The notes under the pieces are model-generated. The model made no database searches, was not told the origin of the DNA, and saw only the letters and a program-made list of their open reading frames with translations. The position numbers and the translations under genes were made by a program. From Owenweeksia hongkongensis DSM 17368 (GTDB lineage: Bacteria; Bacteroidota; Bacteroidia; Flavobacteriales; Schleiferiaceae): 64,000 bases of DNA. The stretch spans positions 3,596,001-3,660,000 of the forward strand of contig NC_016599.1 of NCBI RefSeq assembly GCF_000236705.1, given 5' to 3'. Below, in pieces: positions 34,266-43,599 of this stretch (position 1 is the first letter of the stretch; each line of letters opens with the position of its first letter).

Positions 34266-34493
34266 ATGAGTAAATCCTTTAGAGCAAATCGTCGGTACGA
34301 GCGTCTCGTATTCAGAGGTACTCATGAAACGCCAGAGTCTACATTTGGAAGGGATTCTAATGGGTATTTTTATGATAGACCTACTGGTAGTGGTAGATCC
34401 GGGAATTCTTTGAATATCCACGATACCAGTAAATTAGGTGTTATTGCTCGGATTGAATACGATTTTGATAATCAAACGACAAAGTTGCTGTGA
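34266..34493 (+). CDS. Small protein (75 aa) between SIR2 and integrase
   Basis: The product is polar and rich in Arg, Ser, Gly and Asp (SKSFRANRRYERLVFRGTHE), with a C-terminal strand pair (IARIEYDFDNQTTKLL). It has its own promoter. No family is recognised. An opposite-strand frame over the same bases has a poorer protein composition and no promoter, so I prefer this one. Confidence 0.5.
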   Translation: MSKSFRANRRYERLVFRGTHETPESTFGRDSNGYFYDRPTGSGRSGNSLNIHDTSKLGVIARIEYDFDNQTTKLL

Positions 34494-34541
34494 TTTTGGC
34501 AAATGAGGGACTTTCTCTCGTTGTCTTTTGGAGTTGATGGT

Positions 34542-35849
34542 TTATATGTCCTTTTTAGGTTTTATAGGGGTAAAGCCTAGTATAGCTTCCCTTTTCGTGT
34601 GGTGATGAAGCTGAATGTAGTGGTCAATTACTTTATCATCTCTATGACCTGAAAAGCTCTTAATTACTTCCTTGGTGTATCCAAGCTCGACTAGCATTGA
34701 GATGAAGGTTTTCCTCATGTACTTACTAGATATGTTATCCTTGATGGCAACTTTAATTTTGGTAGGTCTTTTACTGTTTCCTCTATATTCATTGACTACC
34801 TCGGTACGTTCCCATCCGATCAAATTACCAATCTCCTTTAGCCGTCTGTTGAACTCTTGTTCAGTTGGCATCTTATGAAGGTTTTCTAAGTAGAACTCTA
34901 GATGAGGTTTAATGTATTCTTCGTTCAGGGGGTTATGCACATCACCACCAGTTTTGATCTGAGTAAAGCTTACACTGAAGTTTTGCATGTCAAAGCTTTC
35001 TTTGGTCAGATTATATAGGTCACTTATCCTGATGCCTCCGGCAGCGGTACCAATTATGAAAGCTGCTTGAGCAAGTCTGAGGTCAAAATTATTCTCAAGG
35101 TCAAAATAGAAGAACTCGTCAAACTCTTCTTTGGTTAGGGCTATAGTATCAGGTATTTCAGGGCTGGGAATTGAAAATGTGTAATCCCTAAAGCTTTGTT
35201 TGATTGGAAGCTCCAAGTCGGTCAAGTATTTTCCAAAGAACTTAAAGTGTTTCATGTGTTTCTTCAAAGCAGAATGCTTGAACATGATTCTTTCATCGCT
35301 AGAACGGCCTTTAGTTACTTCTCCATTTTCGATTCTCCTATTGTTTTGGATATAGCCGTTCTTCATTAAGTGAGCTTCAAATTCCTTCAGTAAGATTTTA
35401 CTGTATTCTTCTACTTGAAGTAAATTCCCTCTACTTTCTTTGAAATCTATAAGGTGCGGGAGGGTAGTTGAATAGACTTTACTGGTAGCTTCTGAGTCTG
35501 TCCATTGCTTATATAAGTCTATTAGGTCTGTGGCCTTTTTCTGCTTCTCTTCTTTGGGCTCCGCGAATAGTTTTGAGAAAAAGAATTTCGGTGCAGGGTC
35601 TTCATATTCAAGTAAGATAGAGGAGGCTCTTAGCTTTATCTCGGTAATCTTATTGTTAATGCCTCTAAGGGTTTCTTTGTCAAAACCTTTTGTGACTTGC
35701 TGGGCAAAGGGATCAAGATCATCTTTCTTACAGTGAAGTCCAAGGATTTTTTTAGAATAGTGCTTACCTTCCCAAGTATATCGAACGATTATCTGTGAAG
35801 TGCCATCTTTCCTTTCAAATTGCTTGTTTGTGATTACGAAGTGAGCCAT
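34542..35849 (-). CDS. Tyrosine recombinase (integrase) of element 2
   Basis: This 435-aa protein inserts and excises the element. It has an N-terminal arm-binding domain (MAHFVITNKQFERKDGTSQI), a SAM-like core-binding domain (about 105-225) and a catalytic domain with Arg274 (GGIRISDL), Lys299 (QIKTGG), Arg379 (KYMRKTF, where Lys376 takes the place of the usual His), His402 (SGHRD) and the nucleophile Tyr411 (IDHYIQ). The set is complete apart from that His-to-Lys change, which is common in Bacteroidota integrases. It lies 126 bases from the right att core and reads inward. The 24-bp repeat begins 3 bases upstream of its start codon, so binding there could also repress the gene. Confidence 0.85.
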   Translation of the reverse strand: MAHFVITNKQFERKDGTSQIIVRYTWEGKHYSKKILGLHCKKDDLDPFAQQVTKGFDKETLRGINNKITEIKLRASSILLEYEDPAPKFFFSKLFAEPKEEKQKKATDLIDLYKQWTDSEATSKVYSTTLPHLIDFKESRGNLLQVEEYSKILLKEFEAHLMKNGYIQNNRRIENGEVTKGRSSDERIMFKHSALKKHMKHFKFFGKYLTDLELPIKQSFRDYTFSIPSPEIPDTIALTKEEFDEFFYFDLENNFDLRLAQAAFIIGTAAGGIRISDLYNLTKESFDMQNFSVSFTQIKTGGDVHNPLNEEYIKPHLEFYLENLHKMPTEQEFNRRLKEIGNLIGWERTEVVNEYRGNSKRPTKIKVAIKDNISSKYMRKTFISMLVELGYTKEVIKSFSGHRDDKVIDHYIQLHHHTKREAILGFTPIKPKKDI

Positions 35850-35851
35850 GA

Positions 35852-35875
35852 AAATTAGTACAGTTTTAGAATAGT
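35852..35875 (+). repeat. Right copy of the 24-bp direct repeat of element 2
   Basis: It is identical to 20132-20155. It covers the leader and ribosome-binding region of the integrase gene and lies about 105 bases from the att core. In the circular form the two copies would flank the joined att site on both sides, as arm sites do. Confidence 0.65.
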
Positions 35876-35975
35876 AACTGGCGTAAAACTACGAAAATTC
35901 CGTAAAGTGAAAAATCATAAAATATTGATAATCAAGAAATATGTGTAATATTTGAAAGGTGATGTGGTGTACTGA

Positions 35976-35995
35976 GAGTCCCGTCCAGACCGCCA
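35976..35995 (+). other. tRNA-Asp 3' end, right attachment site
   Basis: GAGTCCCGTCCAGACCGCCA reads as the second half of a T loop and T stem (GAGT CCCGT), the acceptor strand CCAGACC, a discriminator G and an encoded CCA. It fits a bacterial tRNA whose 5' end is GGTCTGG, which I take as tRNA-Asp. The first part of the T arm and the rest of the tRNA are missing, so this is the displaced 3' end left by integration. The full gene should lie to the left of the window. Confidence 0.6.
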
Positions 35996-36006
35996 ACATT
36001 GCAAAA

Positions 36007-36036
36007 GCCTCTTCGAGAAATCGGAGAGGCTTTTTT
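36007..36036 (+). terminator. Terminator of the original tRNA transcript
   Basis: GCCTCTTCGA-GAAA-TCGGAGAGGC forms a 10-bp stem (one mismatch) with a GAAA loop, followed by TTTTTT. It lies 11 bases after the tRNA 3' end and would have ended the tRNA transcript before the elements came in. Confidence 0.75.
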
Positions 36037-36124
36037 CGTTTTTAGGATGCCAAATTAGAGTTTTTCGTTGAGTTTAGGTTTTGTGAGTGGCCATTAGATT
36101 GAACTAATTTTAAAACTCACCCCT

Positions 36125-36148
36125 GCCATCACTACTTGTAGTGATGGC
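36125..36148. promoter_or_regulatory. Operator-like palindrome 1 (TCACTA-N4-TAGTGA)
   Basis: Two perfect 10-base arms (GCCATCACTA/TAGTGATGGC) flank CTTG. It lies about 120 bases upstream of the first gene of the kinase operon. The same core is found at 39230-39249 and 39937-39952. Confidence 0.65.
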
Positions 36149-36266
36149 TATTAGTGCTTTTTGTGTAATATTTGTGTAGGTTTGAGGGTACGGCACTGCT
36201 AATCAGTAGTGTTAGTTTAAAATCCTTCTTTTAATTTCATAAATAATTAATAAACAATAATTAGCA

Positions 36267-36647
36267 ATGGCTCAATTCGATTTACTCTCTCTACAATTCA
36301 ATTTTGATTCCTCAGGTGAAGCTTTCACAGAATTAACTGTGGTAATAGACAATCCAAATAATATGCAGTTAGACGGTGCTCCCGAGCATAGTGTTCCTGA
36401 AGATGTGGAAATAGTTGCTCCTGGTCAGTTACCAACTCAAGAGTTTTGGGTGTATGCGGATCATTATCATTTAACGATTACACTAGAGTCTGGTGGTAGC
36501 TCCAATCCACTTGAAGTGAATAATACCGGATATTTTAATCAGGGAGATAACCCTAAAGCTTTGGACGTAATAGTGGCCGAAAAAACAGCAGAAGGTAAAA
36601 AGAAGACAAGGAAGATAAGACGTGATGGTGTTATTTTAAGTGAGTAG
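36267..36647 (+). CDS. Small protein, first gene of the kinase operon
   Basis: This 126-aa protein has no signal peptide or membrane helix. The sequence is beta-rich and acidic (FDLLSLQFNFDSSGEAFTEL; EFWVYADHYHLTITLESG), with a basic tail (KKKTRKIRRDG). No family is recognised. It lies 23 bases ahead of the sensor kinase gene, so it may modulate the signal or be the operon's target. Confidence 0.5.
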   Translation: MAQFDLLSLQFNFDSSGEAFTELTVVIDNPNNMQLDGAPEHSVPEDVEIVAPGQLPTQEFWVYADHYHLTITLESGGSSNPLEVNNTGYFNQGDNPKALDVIVAEKTAEGKKKTRKIRRDGVILSE

Positions 36648-36670
36648 AGGTGCGGTAATTTGTTTTTTCT

Positions 36671-38548
36671 ATGATCACTCCTAAGTCTTCATTGTTTATT
36701 TTGTTTTTAGTTGGTTTTTTGGGATCAATGGCTAATACTTCAAAAGACTCTTTGAAAGTTTTTGCTGATGTAGAAAGATGTCGACTCTATTTAAAGGTCG
36801 ATTTAGATTCAGCGCTTTTTTTTATCAAGAAAGCTGAGAATGAGTTGAAAAATATAAGCTCGCCCTATTTAGAAGCGCTCATTAGTGATGTAAATGCCGT
36901 AGTTGTCGAAAAAAAAGGGGATTGGACAGAGGCTGTTCAAGGATTTAAACGAGCTATAGATATTCGACTCCAAGGACACTGGCATTCAGAAGCAGGTCAG
37001 TCGTATTTACACTTAGGGAATTTGTACTATAGAGAAGGGGAGATGCATGAGTTGTCTTCAAGGTTTGATTTGGCGGATAGTAGTTTTATTCTCGCACTAA
37101 GAGCCTATCAGCATGGTTTGGAGCAAGAGATACTGGCTGCTGACTCACTTTGGATGGCTCATTCATTTCTTAATATTGGGGCTGTAAACTATAAACTGTT
37201 TAGAGATCGTGAGGCACTAAGGAATTATAAGTCAGCCATGTTGATTTTTGAAAAGACTAATCAATATTCTTTTGTTACAGATGTGTGGTCTAATATGGCG
37301 TTAGTTTATAAAAATAGAGGAGAAATAGATAGTGCTTCGTATTATTTTAAGTCAGCCCGTGAATCCTATAAATTCTCTGAAAACATAAAGAACTGGATAA
37401 GTGCTAACTTGAATTTGTCATCTTTATATTTTTATGATGCACCACTTCAGTCAATTACCTACCTCATGGAAGCTGATAGTCTTTCTATTCATTTAGGAGG
37501 GGTGGTTCAGCAGGCTCAGGTTTATGAGCAACTTTACAGATTGCATGATTCTCTTGGAAACTTAGAAAAAGCTTTATTATACCTACAAAATTATATATCG
37601 ATAAAAGATAGTCTGTTAACCAAAGATTTTAAATCAGAAGAACTCAGTGTTCGCTATGAATCTGGACGGCAGAAGGAGCTTATTGAGAAACAGAGAAACG
37701 AAAACCTGCGAAAGGAGTTAGCGCTGTCAAAGTCAAAGTCTGAAAAACAAATACTGTGGGTGGGATTGACAATCGCACTTGTAAGTGTTGGCTCTCTTTT
37801 GGCTTTGGGGTGGTATAAAAAACGCGTAAGATTTGTTATTCAAAAGCAAAGGGAGAAGATAAGTGCTCAAAAAATTGATCAGCTCAAAAAAGAGCAGGCT
37901 GTAAAGACAATTGAAGCCCTCTTACAAGGGCAGGAAAAGGAGAGGGGGCGGATCTCTGAAGATTTACATGATCGTTTGGGAAGTACTTTGTCTGCTGTGA
38001 GAATGCAAATTGAAGCTTATGGCGAAAGCGTTGACACCAGCGATTCCGAAAGTGTAAAAAAGCTCTTAGCTTTGGTGGATAGAGCAATTGAAGAAACAAG
38101 GTCTATTTCGCATAACTTAATCTCGGGTGTGTTGGCTCGATTTGGCCTGGAAGCTGCTTTAAAAGAGTTGCAAGAAAATTTCAATGTTTCTCAACGTGTT
38201 AAGGTTCACTTAAAAATAGGTGAACTGAACTCGATGGAGTCAGAGTTTGAAGTTGTAGTTTTTAGAATTGTACAAGAAATTTTAAATAATGCTCTTAGGC
38301 ACTCGGATGCTGAGAATATTTGGATTGACGTAGGAATGAGGGGGGATACCTTGCGGCTGGAGATAAAGGATGACGGTTCTGGTTTTGACTTGGAGCAGAA
38401 GAGCACGGGTATGGGGTTGAAAAATATTAATACTCGCGTGACGAGATTGGAAGGAAACTTGAATATTGCATCGCATCTTGGGGGAGGGACATGCTTTAAA
38501 ATTCAAATACCTTTAAAAAATGAAACAAGTAAATATCTTAATTGCTGA
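36671..38548 (+). CDS. TPR-containing sensor histidine kinase
   Basis: This 625-aa protein has an N-terminal signal-type segment, about 330 residues of TPR-like repeats (for example SYYFKSARESYKFSEN, KALLYLQNYISIKDSLL), one membrane helix at about 360-380 (ILWVGLTIALVSVGSLLALG) and a coiled linker. The HisKA_3 domain has the phospho-accepting His433 in ISEDLHDRLGSTLSAVR, and the HATPase has NNALRHSDAEN and DDGSGFD. This is the NarX/DesK-like class, which pairs with LuxR-type regulators, here the next gene (29-base overlap). The TPR part in the periplasm probably binds a protein or peptide. Confidence 0.85.
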   Translation: MITPKSSLFILFLVGFLGSMANTSKDSLKVFADVERCRLYLKVDLDSALFFIKKAENELKNISSPYLEALISDVNAVVVEKKGDWTEAVQGFKRAIDIRLQGHWHSEAGQSYLHLGNLYYREGEMHELSSRFDLADSSFILALRAYQHGLEQEILAADSLWMAHSFLNIGAVNYKLFRDREALRNYKSAMLIFEKTNQYSFVTDVWSNMALVYKNRGEIDSASYYFKSARESYKFSENIKNWISANLNLSSLYFYDAPLQSITYLMEADSLSIHLGGVVQQAQVYEQLYRLHDSLGNLEKALLYLQNYISIKDSLLTKDFKSEELSVRYESGRQKELIEKQRNENLRKELALSKSKSEKQILWVGLTIALVSVGSLLALGWYKKRVRFVIQKQREKISAQKIDQLKKEQAVKTIEALLQGQEKERGRISEDLHDRLGSTLSAVRMQIEAYGESVDTSDSESVKKLLALVDRAIEETRSISHNLISGVLARFGLEAALKELQENFNVSQRVKVHLKIGELNSMESEFEVVVFRIVQEILNNALRHSDAENIWIDVGMRGDTLRLEIKDDGSGFDLEQKSTGMGLKNINTRVTRLEGNLNIASHLGGGTCFKIQIPLKNETSKYLNC

Positions 38549-39173
38549 TGATCATGATTTAGTATTGGATGGTATTCATGCCTTACTTTCACCAGTAGAG
38601 CATGTTACAATTGTGGGGCGTGCTTCCAACGGTCTGGAAGTAATGGATCGTATGCAAAAACTACCTGATTTGGATTTATTGATTTTGGATATCAATATGC
38701 CAGAGATGGATGGAATTGAGGTTACGCAAGAAGTGAAGAGTCGTGGACTTCCAATTAAGGTGTTGATTTTGAGTATGCACAACAGGCCTGAGTTTATAAA
38801 TAAACTTATTGAGGTAGGTGCGGATGGGTACTTGTTAAAGAATTCAGGTAAGGTTGAATTGGTAAAAGCTATAGATAAAGTGAGTAGCGGAGGTAAGTAC
38901 TTCTGTAGCGAAATTGTGAAGTCCAATTTTAATGAAAAGCTTTATGCCCTGGATTCGCATCAGTCAGAATTGTCTCCTAGAGAAAAAGAGGTGGTTCAAT
39001 ATATAGCTAAGGGGTATTCAAGTCAACAGATTGCACAGGTGCTAGAGTTAAGTCCACATACCATTGATTCTCATAGGAAGAAAATCTTGTCAAAACTCGG
39101 TGTGAGAAATTCGGTTGAAATAGCTAAGTATGCTTTAAAGAAAGGTATTTTAAAAGGTTTTGATATTGTGTAA
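38520..39173 (+). CDS. LuxR/NarL-type response regulator
   Basis: This 217-aa protein has a receiver domain (1-120) with the acidic pair DD at 10-11, Asp57 (LLILDINMPEMDG) and Lys at about 105, and a C-terminal LuxR HTH (about 145-205: LSPREKEVVQYIAKGYSSQQ, then HTIDSHRKKILSKLGV). It should be phosphorylated by the kinase encoded just upstream. Three TCACTA-N4-TAGTGA palindromes lie upstream of its own operon, the SRPBCC gene and the PKD gene; these are fit binding sites for a dimer of this regulator. Confidence 0.85.
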   Translation: MKQVNILIADDHDLVLDGIHALLSPVEHVTIVGRASNGLEVMDRMQKLPDLDLLILDINMPEMDGIEVTQEVKSRGLPIKVLILSMHNRPEFINKLIEVGADGYLLKNSGKVELVKAIDKVSSGGKYFCSEIVKSNFNEKLYALDSHQSELSPREKEVVQYIAKGYSSQQIAQVLELSPHTIDSHRKKILSKLGVRNSVEIAKYALKKGILKGFDIV

Positions 39174-39229
39174 CAATTCCCTGATAAACTTCAGTTGAAC
39201 GTTTTGCAGTGCTAAGTTTTATTCCTACA

Positions 39230-39249
39230 AATCACTAATTGTAGTGATT
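39230..39249. promoter_or_regulatory. Operator-like palindrome 2 (TCACTA-N4-TAGTGA)
   Basis: Perfect 8-base arms (AATCACTA/TAGTGATT) flank ATTG. It lies between the response regulator and the SRPBCC gene, about 100 bases before the start of the latter. Confidence 0.65.
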
Positions 39250-39351
39250 AGTTATTTCGTTGGATTCCCGATATTTAGGCTTAAGCTTGCTCTTTTCAGG
39301 TAATTACTATAATTCACTTTGAATAAGGTTAGAGCATAAAGGCCTATTCAA

Positions 39352-39816
39352 ATGTCAATAATCTTTCTTGAAACAAAAATAAGCGCACCCATCGATCGGG
39401 TGTTTGATCTTTCGCGCAGAGTAGAGTTTCAACTTGCTTATTTCATTCGCAGTAAGGTAAAAATCATCAAAGGAAAAAAATTAGGCCCCCTTGATTCAAG
39501 CGAAAGCACAATCTGGCGAGTTCATCATTTTGGTTTTCAGCAGCAATACACATTGACTATTACTGATTTTTACAAGCCTACATATTTTGTGTATCAATTG
39601 AAGGGGGGTATTTTCAAAAGCTTTAGGCATGAATATCATTTTTCATTTAAGGATGGAACAACTACTATGAGTAGTGTCCTAAGATTTTCCCCTCGTACAG
39701 GTTTGATGGGAATGCTGATCAATTTCTTTTTTCTAAGAGTTTATTTGACACACCTCGTCATGAGACAAAATATGATGATCAAAAAAAACGCAGAATCTCC
39801 AAAAGAAAGCGTTTAA
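39352..39816 (+). CDS. SRPBCC (START-like) family protein
   Basis: This 154-aa protein has the pattern of a helix-grip lipid-binding fold: IIFLETKISAPIDRVFDLSR at the start, then TIWRVHHFGFQQQYTLTITD and FVYQLKGGIFKSFRHEYHFS. Such proteins (polyketide cyclase/dehydrase group) bind a hydrophobic ligand in a deep cavity. No membrane segment is certain, though a hydrophobic stretch is at about 120-132. It has a palindromic operator upstream and is probably in the regulon of the nearby regulator. Confidence 0.65.
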   Translation: MSIIFLETKISAPIDRVFDLSRRVEFQLAYFIRSKVKIIKGKKLGPLDSSESTIWRVHHFGFQQQYTLTITDFYKPTYFVYQLKGGIFKSFRHEYHFSFKDGTTTMSSVLRFSPRTGLMGMLINFFFLRVYLTHLVMRQNMMIKKNAESPKESV

Positions 39817-39933
39817 AGAAATTCGTGGGTGGCGTTATTTCTCTCAAAAAACACTTCTTCACATCAAGTATTTGTCATCGATATGTAACAACTTATTTCG
39901 GTAAAATGATGATTTCGGGAAAATCGTTAGAAT

Positions 39934-39955
39934 AAGTCACTACTTATAGTGATTT
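39934..39955. promoter_or_regulatory. Operator-like palindrome 3 (TCACTA-N4-TAGTGA)
   Basis: The core TCACTA-CTTA-TAGTGA (39937-39952) is perfect, with partial matches beyond. It lies in the gene-free stretch 39817-40201 about 250 bases before the first PKD gene; the rest of that stretch is AT-rich and holds no other clear feature. Confidence 0.65.
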
Positions 39956-40201
39956 ATATTAACTAGACATGATGATTTTTAATAGCAAATTTTTCGTAAA
40001 AACTTGTTTTTATTGTGATAGCAAATATTGTGCTATAATTTTTTTATATCTATAAATTAGGTAGCTTAAGTTTTGTAATTGCTTTTGGATAAAGAGATTG
40101 AGTGATGTGAGATTATTCTGCAATGCCATGGATTTACTTTTTGAACATGTATTTAGGTTGGGAAATTGATATTTTCAGGTAACAATTTAAACCACTTAAA
40201 T

Positions 40202-43200
40202 ATGAGAACGAATTTTTACAAAATTTGGTTAGTGACATTATTAGCCATTGTGAGTTTTGCCAATGTATTGGCTCAAAGCCAACCAGCAGATCAGCGTTAC
40301 AAAGCAATGCTTGCTGAAGAGGTCAAAATCACCGAGTATATAGAAATACATATGAGTGATGATATCCCCAAAGAGGTATATGATCTTTTTGCGCAGTATC
40401 AGGAAAAGCATGGTCATGATCATGAGCGTAATATTGAGTTGGAAAAGGTTAGTCAGGAAGATTTGGACAGAGGGGTGAAGCGCCTTTATTTGCGAGCACT
40501 TTATTTTAAGGAAAATCCCAAGGCTTTAGAAGTTTTCCAACCCATGGTTCTAGGGCCGTGTGTAAATGGGGATTTGGAACTGGGAAATTATGCGGGCTTT
40601 TCTGTAGAATCAGGATTATACGGGGTAGGGGAATGTACTATTGCTGGGATAACCTTTGTGCCTGAAACACCAGGAACGCTTGAAACACCAAATACAATTG
40701 ACCCAGGTATAAACAGTCAAATTATGAATGTTGGGCCAGACCCTATAGTTGCAAGCTATGGAGGTAGTTTAGCTCAGGTTCATGCTGGTAATCATTCATT
40801 GAGGGTAAATCAGAGTAATAGAGGATTAGGCGTTAATAGAGTTATATATCCAGTGGTATTAACTCAGCCTAATGAAGATATAGCCTTCTGGTATTCATTT
40901 GTTTTGCAAAACCCTAACAACCATGTCAATTCCCAGCCTTTTTTTCGAGCTCGGGCGGTACATCAGACGACCAATGTAGAGCAGGATTTTTTTTGTGAGA
41001 CAGGGTTGCAACGAAACAATTTTACAACTGCAGTGCAAGTGTCAGGAAATGATTCGTTGATTTGGACTGTGTGGCGCTGTGCAGAGTTAGAAGTTTCAGG
41101 AAACATTGGAGATACAGTTCTTTTGGATATAACTACTGCCGACTGTGGAGCGAGTGCGCATTGGGGATATTCATACATAGACGATATATGTACGGAGTGT
41201 GTTGCTGATTCATGCAATTATCAAGGTTCTATTGATCTTGATCCAACAGACACCTGCTCCAATATTACTCAGGTATGCGGATCATATGACTTAGCGGCAT
41301 TTCAGTGTACTACGGCTACTGTAAATAATTTGACTCTTAATATTTATCAAGGAGGTATACTTGTAAATACCTTAACAAGTCCTACAATAGATCTTGTAAA
41401 CCAGACTTTTTGCTTTAATATTTCTCCGGGAGATTTTGGAGCTTACACCGGAGGTTTTGATTTTGAGGCAAATATCACCTTTGATATCAATGGCTCTTTA
41501 AATACAGAAACAGATCTTAACACTAATCCTGGGCCTGATAATGATTATCTGACCGACCCGGATTGTTGTCCACAGTACAGAATTTTGGACTGCTGTGAAT
41601 ATTGGGACTTGAGTGGAAGATCATCTCAGGTAGATAGAAAAATACAGGAGGTTGTGGCTAAATACAAGAGCAACCTTAGAACCAAGTATGGTGCCTGGGT
41701 AGATACTGTAGGATGTAGCCCGTGTACCTTCCCGAATGACATATTCCCGATTTTTATTGTGGATGACAATAATATGTTGATTGATGATTCATACTTTGAT
41801 ATCAACTGGAGTCACCACCCAGGATGGACAGCTGCTTATGATTGGATAATGCCAAATCAAGGGACCATTGTAACGGTTGAAGATTCTCTCTTAGGATGTA
41901 GCTGGACAGATAGCTTCTACTACGATTGCTGTGATTTAGACGTGAATATTGTTCCGTTGTGTACTACCTGCGATCCATGTAGTAATCCTGGTCAACCCTT
42001 CTTTATGGTTGTGGAAGATCAAAATGGAAACCCGTTAAGTACTTCAGGATATAGTTTCTTGTGGAGCAATGCATCTACGGCAAGTGGAATCAACGGAACT
42101 GTAAATACTGAGTACTGGGTAGAGGTTACTGACCTGCAAACTGGCTGTGTAGCTCTAGATACATTTGAAATAGAATGTTGTGACTGCGAGGCAAAAGCAG
42201 ACTTTACTTTTTCAGTAGGAAAATGTGATGTAAAATTCGTTAATGAATCAGCTACCAATAGTTGCTCTCAAATAACTGATTATATGTGGGATTTTGGTGA
42301 TGGAAATACAAGTACTGTTGCTAATCCAAATCATAGTTATTCAGCCAATGGCACCTACAATGTTTGTTTGATTACGGTGGCATATGATGGTACTACACGC
42401 TGTACAGATACTGTTTGTCAAAAAGTGACCATAAAAGATTGTGATCCTTGCCATTGTACGTTGGCTCCATATATGGATCTTTCTATAGAGGAGTGCGAAG
42501 TGAAGTTTGAGGGATTTGCTGGTAATAATGCCTGTACTCAAGTGCTGCAGTACTATTGGAGTTTTGGTGACGGTACCAATAGTAGTGCTCAAAACCCGGT
42601 TCATACGTATCCTTCAAATGGTACTTACACAGTATGCTTTACCGTAGAAGGTACCGATGGTAACGATGTATGTAAACAAACGATTTGTAAGGAAATCGAG
42701 ATCAAGGATTGTAAGGATTGTCCTTGTGACTTTGAACCTAAGATGGATTACCAGATTGAAAAATGTGAAGTAAGATTTGCTGGCGAAGCAAATGCTAACT
42801 CATGTACCAAAGTGGATAAGTATTATTGGGACTTTGGTGACGGAACTACTTCTACATTGCAAAACCCAGTGCATACTTATGCTACCAATGGCAGTTATAC
42901 CGTATGCTTTACGGTAGAGGGTAATAATGGACAGGTAAAATGTAAAGAAGAAGTTTGCGAGGTGATAAACATTCAAGATTGTAAGGATTGTGAATGTAAA
43001 GTTGAATCCAATTTTATAGGCCTGTTTGGAATTCAGGATCCATGCACCGTATTCTTCAATGAATCGGCAATGACAAATGAGTGTACCCAAATCACTGGTT
43101 ATAAGTGGGATTTTGGTGACGGAACGGGTTCTACATCGGCCAATCCAAGTCATAGTTTCCCTGGGGATGGTGTTTATAAAGTTTGTTTAACGGTATATGG

Positions 43201-43573
43201 ATCTAATGGTACCGTAGGTTGTAAAGACGAATTCTGTAAAGAAATAACCATCCAAGGGTGTAAGCCTGTTATTAAGAAATCAGGATCCTCTTCAGAGGAT
43301 GAGCTTAATGACTTCGGGGCATCGGTATACCCAAATCCATTTAATGATGAGTTGTCTATCAACTTTGTGAATCCATCTGAGCAAAATGTGGAGATAACAA
43401 TCCTCAATGCCAGTGGTAAGCAAATCGCTCTGATCTCAAATGAAAAGAGAGCAGCTGGCAAGCATGAAATACAATTCAATGGAGCCGAAATGAATTTGGC
43501 ACATGGAGTTTATTTTGTGGTAATCCGCAGTAATAATTTCTTAAGCTATAAGAAAGTAGTGTTCAATAAATAA
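40202..43573 (+). CDS. Secreted multi-PKD protein with T9SS sorting domain
   Basis: I start it at the ATG at 40202, where a signal peptide begins (MRTNFYKIWLVTLLAIVSFA, cut after NVLAQ). The 1123-aa protein has a long N-terminal part, then Cys-rich segments (CCEYWDLSG, CCDLDVNIVPLC) and four PKD domains in tandem, each with a W-x-FGDG motif (YMWDFGDGNTST, YYWSFGDGTNSS, YYWDFGDGTTST, YKWDFGDGTGST) and joined by Cys-rich links (CKDCPC). The end (VYPNPFNDELSIN to FNK) is a type A T9SS sorting domain, so it is exported by the type IX system and fixed to the surface or released. The paired Cys probably form disulfides. The family role is adhesion or structural. Confidence 0.85.
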   Translation: MRTNFYKIWLVTLLAIVSFANVLAQSQPADQRYKAMLAEEVKITEYIEIHMSDDIPKEVYDLFAQYQEKHGHDHERNIELEKVSQEDLDRGVKRLYLRALYFKENPKALEVFQPMVLGPCVNGDLELGNYAGFSVESGLYGVGECTIAGITFVPETPGTLETPNTIDPGINSQIMNVGPDPIVASYGGSLAQVHAGNHSLRVNQSNRGLGVNRVIYPVVLTQPNEDIAFWYSFVLQNPNNHVNSQPFFRARAVHQTTNVEQDFFCETGLQRNNFTTAVQVSGNDSLIWTVWRCAELEVSGNIGDTVLLDITTADCGASAHWGYSYIDDICTECVADSCNYQGSIDLDPTDTCSNITQVCGSYDLAAFQCTTATVNNLTLNIYQGGILVNTLTSPTIDLVNQTFCFNISPGDFGAYTGGFDFEANITFDINGSLNTETDLNTNPGPDNDYLTDPDCCPQYRILDCCEYWDLSGRSSQVDRKIQEVVAKYKSNLRTKYGAWVDTVGCSPCTFPNDIFPIFIVDDNNMLIDDSYFDINWSHHPGWTAAYDWIMPNQGTIVTVEDSLLGCSWTDSFYYDCCDLDVNIVPLCTTCDPCSNPGQPFFMVVEDQNGNPLSTSGYSFLWSNASTASGINGTVNTEYWVEVTDLQTGCVALDTFEIECCDCEAKADFTFSVGKCDVKFVNESATNSCSQITDYMWDFGDGNTSTVANPNHSYSANGTYNVCLITVAYDGTTRCTDTVCQKVTIKDCDPCHCTLAPYMDLSIEECEVKFEGFAGNNACTQVLQYYWSFGDGTNSSAQNPVHTYPSNGTYTVCFTVEGTDGNDVCKQTICKEIEIKDCKDCPCDFEPKMDYQIEKCEVRFAGEANANSCTKVDKYYWDFGDGTTSTLQNPVHTYATNGSYTVCFTVEGNNGQVKCKEEVCEVINIQDCKDCECKVESNFIGLFGIQDPCTVFFNESAMTNECTQITGYKWDFGDGTGSTSANPSHSFPGDGVYKVCLTVYGSNGTVGCKDEFCKEITIQGCKPVIKKSGSSSEDELNDFGASVYPNPFNDELSINFVNPSEQNVEITILNASGKQIALISNEKRAAGKHEIQFNGAEMNLAHGVYFVVIRSNNFLSYKKVVFNK

Positions 43574-43599
43574 GGATTGTGTGCGAGGTTGAAGTGAAA

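Noticed and set aside
34218-34421. Minus-strand frame of 67 codons opposite the 75-aa gene
   Set aside because: The plus-strand gene has a clear promoter and a better composition; the minus frame is Arg/Ser/Ile-rich as antisense frames often are.
35900-36000. Complete tRNA-Asp at the right att site
   Set aside because: Only the 3' half of the T arm and the acceptor strand are present; the bases upstream do not give anticodon or D arms.
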